Below, piece by piece: positions 46,143-58,100 of a stretch of DNA of 64,000 nucleotides. Under the pieces are notes generated by a model that did no database searches, was not told the origin of the DNA, and was given only the letters and a program-made list of their open reading frames with translations. A program made the position numbers and the translations under genes. Within the stretch, counting starts at the first letter, position 1; each line of letters opens with the position of its first letter. The stretch comes from Brasenia schreberi (taxonomy: Eukaryota > Streptophyta > Magnoliopsida > Nymphaeales > Cabombaceae): assembly GCA_036023115.1 (NCBI GenBank), contig JAYKKT010000088.1, positions 3,136,501 through 3,200,500 on the forward strand, given 5' to 3'.

Positions 46143-49100
46143 ATGGCTGGGGGTGATGTGTGGAAGGCTCATGTGGCGATGGCTCTGGTTCAGGTCAACT
46201 ATGGCGGGTACCACGTTATCACCAAGCTTGCTCTTAACGTTGGGGTGAATCAAGTGGTCTTCTGTGCATACAGGGACTTGCTGGCGCTGGCCCTGCTCGC
46301 TCCCTTCGCATATTGCACAGAAATGTGTGGTCTCTCTCTCTCTCTCTCTTCCCCCCCTTTATTTGTGTCTATAGTTTCTTCACTTCCTTGCTGATTTTCC
46401 TAAGGGAAAGGCAACTGCTCAGCGGTTCCCGCTCCTACTTGATGAAATTGACGCTTGATTGTTGGAATCGTGAATTGGGGAGCTTTATTTGATGTTTATC
46501 AGTCAATTGGCAACTCAATTATGGGGGAAGAACTTCCCTTTTTTTATGCAGTATTATCTTTTCTCGTCGGCTTTGATGCAACCATTCTTTCTAAAGAGTG
46601 GAATTGTAGAATTCCATGTGATCTCAGGATGAAAAATCTTAACCTTTTGGTGGGGATACGCCGAAACCACTCTCTCTCATCAGATCAACTTTTCACTCGT
46701 TTCTGTGTATTATGCACAGAACCAGATTTTTCTGATATGTTCATGTGAGTTGACTTTGGAACATTTCCTGTTGAGAAAGAATGACAGAATATTTTCTTGT
46801 CACTGTTTTATTTCAAGATTATTCGCTGCTGTTTCTCTTAATAATGATGTATAAAAAACGGGAATTTGTTAACTTGACTAAGACTTATTGGAGTTGTTGT
46901 TGAAGTCATGATGATGATTAATCTTGCTATGCAGAAGGATACGGTTGCCTTTAACTCGCCAGCTCCTTGTGTCATTCTTCTTTCTTGGTCTAACTGGGTA
47001 AGCATTTTCTCCCAATATTCTTCCAGTTATGGTTCAGTCTTTGAACTATGAAACATGTTTACTTTCTTTATCCCCCTTTAGGATATTTGCAAACCAGCTT
47101 CTATTTGTTGTTGGCCTTGGATACACTAGTCCAACATATGCTGCAGCTATTCAGCCTTCCATACCAGTGTTCACATTCATATTGGCTGTTCTAATGGGGT
47201 AAGACTGCTGAATTTCAATGTATTTTGCTGGAATTGCCAAAGGGGTACCTTATTCTTCTTTGTTCTGATAAATTTGGTTGATGCAGCACAGAGAGGGTTA
47301 ATTTCCTTTCATATGAGGGCATGTTGAAGGTTGGAGGCACAATTATCTGTGTCTCTGGAGCGGTATTGATTGCAACCTTTAGGGGTCCAGCGGTAATTGA
47401 AAATGGGGGTGTAGATATTGTTGTTCCTAGTGATATAACTGCAGTATCACAACCAATACCTGTTTGGTGGTTGGACCATGGTAACTTTGTGTTTTGGCTC
47501 GAAAGATGGCACATCGGTATAATGTGTCTTATAGGGAACTCCCTCTGCATGGCTATATTTCTGGCCTTACAGGTAGTTTAGCATTTTCTGGTTCCTTCGG
47601 TTGTTGCTTTTTCCGTAAAACTAATATTCCTCTCGACAATTGTGACCTTTTGGAATTAAATGAAAATGAACATGAGAACAATCTGCTGGCACTAGATGCC
47701 GAGACTGACATAGAATAGACTCACATTGTGGCAGACACATGCATGAACTGCATACATGCACACTTGCACAAAACTAGAGTGCTATATCAATAATGTCAGC
47801 CTCAAGAATGCAAGCCTTGAGAAAGACAAATCTTTAAGATTCAAAAACTGTGTTAGACCATTAGCATTTCTTTGTTCTTCTCTGGCTTATTTAAAGCTTT
47901 GTTTTTCATGTCTTGGAGAATGCTTCTGTTTTTTGTTCAATGCATATAGTTCTTTGCATTTCTTCTTTTGCATCCTTAATGCTTATTGATAGTTCAAGGT
48001 CTGCTTTCTATTTTCGGATTTAAAATCGAAAATGCAGTGGCCTACCGTTTTAAGTATCAATGCTATCTTTTAGTAGCCACATAGGTTTTTGGTCTGAATG
48101 CCGGGTTGGTGATGAAGCCATCGCTAGATGCAGGCATTAGATTAAGATACAACTACGTGATATTAGATGTTTCTGTTACTGTGGACTCTTTCTTTCTTCA
48201 GTTATTATTTTCTTAAAACCTTGGCTAATGTTTGCAGGCTCCAGTTTTAATGAGGTATCCTGCAAGTGTTTCACTGACAGCATATTCATATTTCTTTGGT
48301 GCACTTATGTTGGCTGTCACTGGGTTGTTCACGACTGATAACAGTGTTTATTGGGTCTTATCAAAATCTGAAATGCTTGCAGTAATGTATGCTGTAAGTA
48401 TGTGGTCTAAAGCTTTTCTACTATTACAGTTTGTTTATAATGTGATGCGCAATCAACTTGGTTCCTTGTAATCATTCTTCTTTCATTACAAAAATGTTCC
48501 CACTATTCAAAAGTAAAGGGATCCTGGACTCCTATAAATGGCTTTCTGAATTGCGAACATCTGATTTTGTGAAGATTTCATATGCTTCTATTATTAGTTT
48601 TTTAACTGTTGTATCCTTGTATTGTTGTATAATGAGTGCAAAATCTTATTTCCAGGGTTTTTTTGCATCTGCTATCAATTATGTGCTTATTAGTTGGTCT
48701 AACAAGATAATTGGTCCTGCACTAGTGGCACTATATATGCCACTTCAACCTCTTGCATCTGCTCTCTTGTCCAGGATTTTCCTTGGAAGCACATTATATC
48801 TGGGAAGGTGGGATTTTAGTACCCAGTCACAATCTCTTTGTTCAACATGCAAAACATAATGCTTAACCTTTTGCTTCTTTACATTTTTTTGCAATCATAT
48901 TCGTTATCTTAATGAGTTATACAATATTTTATTGTCACCTTTGTGCAATGTAGTTTAACTATGCAACTTGAGCACTTCTTCAACTTTATACACAACTTGG
49001 ATCAGGATTCCATGATACTTGGGCTGTTTCTAGATATACGCAATAGAGAAGTTCTGCAAAATGGAAGACTAAGATTCCATTTTTGTGTTGGGTTCTTACG

Positions 49101-52100
49101 TTGGTATCTTACTATTGTCCATAACATTTGATGTGTAAATTATGTGAACTTCCACTTTGGATTAGAAACTGGCATGTTGATCCTAGCTATTATTCCTCTG
49201 TATATTTTGCAGAATTAGTTAAGATAGTGCAATGTGGGATTTAGACACTTAAATAAGCTGGAACAAGATATTTGTTTGTGTCTTTTAAGTTAGATTAGGT
49301 TTAGTATAAAGTTTGGAATGTATTAGGGTTGTAACTAATCAAGATAAAAAATAGACGGCAGCCCAGTAAAGGTGTCGATTTCTGTCAAAGATTCAAAGGA
49401 TGATGAATGAAAGATTTTCTTCAATTCTTGTTAATGAAATATGCTGAATAAATGCAATATGGTATCAGAGCCTTGCACGCAGATATAGCCGCTTGTCGAG
49501 ATACTTCATCCCTGGAAAAGAATCACAAGTAAGTTGATGTATTAGTTTTCTGAATGTTTGATGAAAAGAAGACTGTATTAATTCATCAGACAGAGTGCCA
49601 ACTATTATATACTGAAGTAAGGCTGATAAGTTAGTAAATCATCCAATATATTAAATCACGAAATCACGAGTGACCATGGGTGACAGAAAACAAAATAAAT
49701 CTATCAAGATGAGACGTGAATCAAGAGGAGATCAGTGACAACGAGTGACAAGAAACACTGATCAGTCGTTGAGAATCAGTGACAGATATTGAATCACAAG
49801 TCGCAGTTGAGAATTAGTGAGTCGTGTGACATTAGTGAAGACTGTTCAACTACTGACGACAACTTTGATTGACTGAAATCATTAATACCATCATCGATAG
49901 CAACCTGCAAAAGAAAGGAAGCATTAGAAATATCGAGATAAATTTTTGCTAAACATATACAGAGATATTTTGGTTATGGGGATATAAACGAGGAAGGTAG
50001 GGAGATTTTAAATTTTGCTGTGTCATTTGATCTCTTTATAGTCAATACAATCTTCAAAAAACGAGATGAACATTTAATTACTTATAAGAGTGGCTTATCA
50101 CACACACAAATTGATTACTTTATTTGTAGAAAAAAAGATAGAGCGTGTTGTAAAGATTGTAAGGTAATTCCAGGAGAAAGCTTAACCACCCAACATCGAC
50201 TTTTAGTTATGGATTTACAAATAAAAAAATGGACAAAGAAGAAAAGAGTGCATCGAGCTATTCGGACTAAATGGTGGAACCTCAAAAGCGAGAAAGAAGG
50301 TATATTTAAACAGGAAGTCCTTCAAGGAGATGTTTGGAATTATGTTGGCACACCCTCTGATATGTGGAACAATATGGCTATACATATTAGGAAAGTGGCG
50401 AAGATGTGTTAGGGGTATCTAAGGGAGGTGTACCGGCACAAAAAGAAGCTTGGTGGTGGAGTGAAATAGTACAAAATAAAATCAAGGCAAAGAGGGCATG
50501 TTACAAATTACATTACGCTAAGAAAACTAGTGAAACTTTAGAAGCTTATAAGAAAGCAAAGAAGGAAGCAAAAAAGGCCGTTAGTGAAGCAAAAGCTAAG
50601 ATTTGGGAGGACTTATATAAAAAACTCAACTCAAAAGAGGGTGAAAGAGATATTTTTAGGATAGCTAGGGCTAGAGATAAGAAAACTAAAGATCTAAATT
50701 TTGTTAGATGCATAAAAGACGAGGATGAAAAAATTCTAGTGGTAAATGATGATATAAGAAATAGATGGAAAAACTATTTTTATAATCTTTTTAATGAAAA
50801 TAAAGATGTTAGTATTAGTTTAGGAGATTTAGCCAAGTCAGAAAAGTATATAAACCACAATTTCTACTGACGTATTCAAAAGAATGAAGTCAAAGAGGCT
50901 CTTAAACATATGAAGAGTGGTAAATCGGTAGGACCAGATAATATTCCTATAGAAGTTTGGAAAATACTAGGAGAAATAGGAATCACTTGGCTCACTAGGC
51001 TATTTAATAAAATATGGAAAAACCAAAAGATGCCCGAGGAATGGAGAACAAGTACACTTATACCCATATATAAGAACAAGGGAGACCTTCAAAATTGTGC
51101 GAATTATTGAGGTATCAAGTTAATGAGTCATACTATGAAATTATGGGAAAGAATTATCGAACGTAGGTTAAGACAAGTATCAAGTACAACACAGAACCAA
51201 TTTGGATTTATGCCAGACAGATCTACTATTGAAGCGATTCACCATTTGAGACGTCTTATGGAACATTTTAGGGCAAAAAAAAAAGACCTTCACATGTTAT
51301 TTATTGATCTAGAAAAAGCTTATGATAGGGTACCGAGGGAGGTTCTTTGGAAAACTTTAGAAAAAAGAGGTATCCCATTGACATATATTAACCTTATAAG
51401 AGACATATATGATGGTGCAAAAACATGTGTGAGGACTCATGAAGGAACAACAGACTTCTTTGAAGTTAATATTGGGTTACATCAAGGATCAACTTTAAGT
51501 CCATACTTATTTATAATGGTGATGGATGAGTTAACAAAACATATTCAAGATGAAGTACCTTGGTGTATGTTATTTGCAGATGACATTGTATTAGTGGAGG
51601 AGTCTAAGGAAAAAGTTAATAGAAAATTGGAACTATGGAGAGAAACATTAGAAAACAAAGGCCTCCGACTTAGTAGAACAAAGACAGAATATATGGAATG
51701 TAAGTTTGATCATTTGGCTACTTCAGAGGACATAGAAATTAAAATTGGCACACATTGCATTCCCCAAAAGGAAAGTTTTAAATACCTAGGGTCAATTTTT
51801 CAAAGTGATGGAAGAATTTATGGAGATGTTTCACATAGAATTAATGCTGATTGGTTAAAATGGAGAGGAGCATCAGGTATTCTTTGTGATAAGAAGATAC
51901 CATTAAAATTAAAAGGTAAATATTATAGAGCAGCAATTAGGCCTGCCATGTTTTATGGTTCTGAGTGTTGGGCAGTTAATCATCAACATGTACAAAAGAT
52001 GTCTGTGACAGAAATGAAGATGTTGAGATGGATGAGTGGCCATACAAGAAAAGACCGTATACATAATGAGGTTATTAGAAACAAATTAGGAGTGGCACCA

Positions 52101-55100
52101 ATAGAAAGAGGCTTAGTTGTTGTTGTTGTTATATACAGAGATATTTGAAGTTGCAGACACAACAAATCAGATTGAGCATCGTATCAAGTATACAAGATAT
52201 TACTCAAACATGTACAACTACCATCATCAATCAAGATATTAGACAAGAAGGAATCAAATTTTTAATACTTATAGATCTTGATCAAGATGGATGGAAGGTT
52301 GGAAGGTTGAAAGAAGAAACTATGTCAGCTACATATGGACAGGATCAAAAGATTGAGCCATTCCAAATCATAAACATTCTATTAGATGGACGAAATTATA
52401 GAGAATAGGCCAGATCTATTCAGCTCGTATTACGATCCAGAGAAAAAGCATCCATTATCAAACATAATTCACCACCTCTAGAAGGAAGCAGTGCAGACTA
52501 TGAACGGTGGGTCAAAGAAGATGCTCTTGTAAGTTTATGGCTAATTCAATCCATGAACCCATCTATAAGTAAAACTTTTATGTATATGGAATCAATTACT
52601 GAAATTTAGACTGTAGTGGAAGAAGCTTACTCTAGATAGAATAATATAGCAAAAGAATACGAGAATATTAAGAGGATAAGAAAGTGTCGCCAAGGAACAT
52701 GATCAATAAGTGAGTATTATGGGGAATTACGTGAACTCTGGAATGAGCAAAGACATATTGTGAAAAACAAATGTAGTCATTGTGTAAAAGAGAGAACAAC
52801 CGAAGCTGAGATTCGAAAGGTGTTTAATCTGCTATGGGGAGTTTCATCGGATTATGAATCTATCAAATTAAATATTCTAAACAAGGAAGAACTTCCGTCA
52901 CTGGGCACAGTATATTCACTTTTACTAAGAGAAGAAGATAAAAAAAATTTAGAGAAAGGTGAACATATATAAGTTGAAAAATCTGCATTTGTTGGTAGAG
53001 GACATAACAATTATCAGAAAGGAAGAGACTCAATCAGAGGTAGAGGAAGAGGCAGGAATCAATATTATAATGATAAGAGCAAACTACAGTGCACACATTA
53101 TGGGAAAAAGAGGCACACAAAAGAACAGTATTGAGAAATTATTGGAAAACCTATAGAATATAAAGATTATGGCAGTCATGTGGCAACCATATCTGAGAAG
53201 AAAGCTAAAATGAATCCAATAGATAAAGTGGTAGAATTAAAGAAACAGATTGCAGAAATTGAAACACGTTTATGAGATCAATCTTCAACTTCTTCATCAA
53301 AGACAGAATAAAGATTCTCCAGTTTTTCTAATTGGATAATAGATTCAGGGGCTACTGATCATATGGTAGGAAGAGTCTAATCTTATGCAGTATGAAGTAA
53401 ATTCAACCCCTCAGTATGTAAAAGTAGCAAATGGTTCATTGATTCCTATGGCAGGAAAGGGAACAATTTATAGAGATAATCTCAGACTTAATTCAGTGAT
53501 ATATATTTCAGAATTTCCTGTAAATCTACTTTCAGTAAGTTCTTTGGTTAGAGATATGAATTGTATAATTACATTCTCCATATGGCTGTGTTTTTCAGGA
53601 TTTGAGGACGGGAAGAATTTTTGGTCGTAGTGAACTATGCAATGGACTATACATACTACCTACCTAGAGATCTACATGCTACCTGGAGATCAAATTCCAA
53701 AACATCAAAGAGTATTGGCAGCTAGTACTACTGACGAAGAAATAAAAATTTGGCATAGTAGATTAGGACATTTGCCTGTTTCAAAATCGAGAGAATTTAT
53801 TTCCCTTTCAATTCCTAGTGATGTGGTAATTCAATGTGATGTATGCCAGAGAGCAAAACATCATAGAGCTACTTTTCCTAGTAGTGATTCAAGATTAGTT
53901 GTTCCTTTTGAGTTGATACATTATGATGTTTCGGGACCATGTGTGATACCTTTGTTGGAAATTTTAAGTACTTTGTTACCTTTATTGATGATTTTGCCAG
54001 ACTTACATTTGTTTATTTAATGAAGTCTAAGTCAGAAATCTCTTCTATTTTCCCTCTGGTTCATAATCTTATCAAGACTCAGTTTGGGTATACTGTTAAA
54101 ACACTCAGATCATATAATGGCGGAGAATATTGTAATACTCAATTGGAATCATATCTTCAATCTCACGGTATTATATATCAGACATCTTGTGTTTATACAC
54201 CACAACAAAATGGAGTAGCTGAAAGAAAGAATCGACATATCTTGGAGATTGCTAGAACTTTACTTCTTGAATATAAACAACAACAACAACAACAACAACT
54301 AAGCCTTTTCCCATACTAGACGGGGTCGACTACATGGATTCTTTGTTTCCACAAATCCCTATCGTGTGCCATGTTAGCAGTTAACTCCCAATAAGCTGGA
54401 TCATTCTTTATTGTTTCTTTCCAACACTTTTGTGGTCGTCCTCTACCTCTTTTAATACTTTCCAAATTTAGTTTTTCTAACCTTCTTACAGGTTCTTCTT
54501 TTGATCTTCTTTCTATATGTCCAAACCATCTTAAACGATGTTCTCTCATTTTATCCTTTATTGGTGTCACTCCTAATTTGTTTCTAATAACCTCATTATG
54601 TATATGGTCTTTTCTTTATGACCACTCATCCATCTCAACATCTTCATTTCTGTTACAGACATCTTTTGTACATGTTGATGATTAACTGCCCGACACTCAG
54701 AACCATAAAACATGGCAGGCCTAATTGGTGCTCTATAATATTTACCTTTTAATTTTAATGGTATATTCTTATCACAAAGAATACCTGACGCTCCTCTCCA
54801 TTTTAACCAACCAGCATTAATTCTATGTTTAACATCTCCATAAATTCTTCCATCACTCTGAATAATTGACCCTAGGTATTTAAAACTTTCCTTTTGGGGA
54901 ACGCAATGTGTGCCAATTTTAATTTCTATGTCCTCTGAAGTAACCAAATGATCAAACTTACATTCCATATATTCTGTCTTTGTTCTACTAAGTTGGAGGC
55001 CTTTGCTTTCTAATGTTTCTCTTCATAGTTTTAATTTTCTATTAACTTTTTCCTTAGACTCCTCCATTAATACAATGTCATTTGCAAATAACATACACCA

Positions 55101-58100
55101 AGGTACTTCATCTTGAATATCTTTTGTTAACTCATCCATCACCATTATAAATAAGTATGGACTTAAAGTTGATCCTTATGTAACACAATATTAACTTCAA
55201 AGAAGTCTGTCGTTCCTTCATGAGTCCTCACACATGTTTTTGCACCATCATACATGTCTCTTATAAGGTTAATATATGTCAATGGAATACCTCTTTTTTC
55301 CAAAGTTCTCCAAAGAACCTCCCTCGGTACCCTATCATAAGCTTTTTCTAGATCAATGAATATCATGTATAAATATCATGTGAAGGTCTTTCTTTTTTGC
55401 TCTAAAATGTTCCAAAAGATGTCTTAAAAGGTGAATCACTTCAATAGTAGATCTACTTGGCATAAATCCAAATTGGTTCTCTGTTGTACTTGATACTTGT
55501 CTTAACCTACGTTCGATAATTCTTTCCCATAATTTCATAGTATGACTCATTAACTTGATACCTCGATAATTCGCACAATTTTGAATGTCTCCCTTTTCTT
55601 ATATACGGGTATAAGTGTACTTGCTCTCCATTCCTCGGGCATCTTTTGGTTTTTTCATATTTCATTAAATAGTCTTGTGAGCCAAGTGATTCCTATTTCT
55701 CCTAGTATTTTCCTAACTTCTATAGGAATATTATCTGGTTCTACCGATTTACCACTCTTCATATGTTTAAGAGCCTCTTTGACTTCATTCTTTTGAATAC
55801 GTCGGTAGAAATTGTGGTTTATATACTTTTCTGACTTGGCTAAATCTCCTAAACTAATACTAACATCTTTATTTTCATTAAAAAGATTATAAAAATAGTT
55901 TTTCTATCTATTTCTTATATCATTTTTTCATCCTCGTCTTTTATGCATCTAACATAATTAAGATCTTTAGTTTTCTTATCTCTAGCTCTAGATATCCTAA
56001 AAATATCTCTTTCACCCTCTTTTGAGTTGAGTTTTTTATATAAGTCCTCCCAAATCTTAACTTTTGCTTCACTAACGGCCTTTTTTGCTTTCTTCTTTGC
56101 TTTCTTATAAGCTTCTAAAGTTTCACTAGTTTTCTTAGCATAATGTAATTTGTAACATGCTCTCTTTGCCTTGATTTTATTTTGTACTACTTCACTCCAC
56201 CACCAAGCTTCTTTTTGTGCCGGTACACCTCCCTTAGATACCCCTAACACATCTTTTGCCACTTTCCTAATATGTATAGCCGTATTGTTCCACATATCAG
56301 AGGGTGTGCCAACATAATTCCAAACATCTCCTTGAAGGACTTTATGTTTAAATATATCTTCTTTTTCGCTTTTGAGGTTCCACCATTTAGTCCGAATAGC
56401 TCGATGCACTCTTTTCTTCTTTGTCCATTTTTTTATTTGTAAATCCATAACTAAAAGTCGATGTTGGGTGGTTAAGCTTTCTCCTGGAATTACCTTACAA
56501 TCTTTACAACACGCTCTATCTTTTTTTCTACAAATAAAGTAATCAATTTGTGTTTGTGATAAGCCACTCTTATAAGTAATTAAATGTTCTCGTTTTTTGA
56601 AGATTGTATTGACTATAAAGAGATCAAATGACATAGCAAAATTTAAAATCTCCCTACCTTCCTCGTTTATATCCCCAAAACCAAAGTTTTTTCCATGAAT
56701 CCCTTGATATCCTAATGCCTCTTTACCGACATGTCCATTTAAATCTCCTCCTAAACAAATCATCTCCCTTTGTGAAATCTTTTAAAACACCTTATCTAAC
56801 TCTTTCCGAAAAGCTGTCTTTATACTATCTTCTAGTCCTATTTGGGGTGCGTAAGCACAAACTATATTCAAAACCTCTGCTCCTAACACTAATTTCAACG
56901 TCATGATACGGTCACCATATCGTTATATATCTACTACACTCTCCTTAAAATCTTTATTTATGATAATACCAACTCTGTTTTGAGCCTTTTCTTTACCTGA
57001 GTACTATAATTTAAAACCTGTATCCTCTATCTCCTTTGCTTTTTCTCCAACCCATTTTGTCTCTTGTAAACATAGAATATGAATCTTTCTTCGAATCATA
57101 GTATCTACCACCTCCATTAGCTTTATGTTCCAATATTCCAAGAACCAATATGAATCTTATTATCTAGGACTAGCTTCCTTACCCTCCGCATCCATCAATA
57201 ATCAAAATACGGAGGCCCTCTCTGAAAATTCTTCACTACATTCGGGCGGCAATGTAGTGGGACTAACTTCTTTACCCACATCTGTCCATGATGTGGGAAC
57301 CCTCTCTGCAATTGATTCACTACATTCAGACAAAAATGTAGTGTCTCTTGCTTACTTCTTGAACATAATGTTCCAAAATATTACTGGCCAGAAGCAATTC
57401 TTACAGCAATATACATCATGAATAGAATTCCGACTGTGAATCTTGCAGGAAAGTCACCGTTCAAGGTGATTAAACCGGAGGATAATCCATTTCATCTCAT
57501 TCTCAGAATATTTGGATGCTTCTGCAATGTGTATGTTCACCAACAATTTAGAGATAAGCTTGATCTAAGGGCGATAAAATGTATTTTCATTGGATATTCT
57601 TGTGAGAAGAAAGGATATGTCTGTTATGATCCTAATTCTCATAAAAGATATATTTCTATGGATGTAACTTTCTTTAAAACTACTCCATACTACAAAAATT
57701 CGGATGAAATTTCTAATTCTACTATCAAAGAATCAGTTGTTCTGTAGTGGAAGTGAAGAATCAGAGGAAGAAAACTCTCTTGCAGGAATAGATCAAATCT
57801 CAGGAGACAACAGAATACAAGTATACCGAAAGAGGGAGAGAAATATTTTTTATGAACAGACAAACTGAGATGATGAATCAAAGGGGAGAAACAGTATATG
57901 CTTCAAATGACAGTATAGAAGATTAAAAAAATGAGGACTTAGATGACTCAGATGTTCCCATAGCACTCAGAAAAGGAAAGAGGTCATGTCGTAAGTATCC
58001 AATTTTTCAATTCATATCTTATGATCGATTATCAGAAGGTTACCATAAATTTGTGTTAAAGGCTGAGATGTATCAAATTCTGAAAAATTACTTTGAAGCA

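Larger units (their letters stand above)
54277..57351 (-). mobile_element. RTE-6: near full-length RTE-clade LINE (3,075 bp)
   Basis: Bounded by a 17-bp duplication on both sides. On the minus strand it has a 5' leader with two hairpin repeats (57234-57343), the APE-type endonuclease, RT ([13 protein letters not shown], near 55330) and C-terminal domain ([22 protein letters not shown]), ending in about eight TTG units. Frameshifts and substitutions make it defective. The FADD box reads FAND in this copy too. This copy serves as the reference for judging the truncation of all others. Confidence 0.95.
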
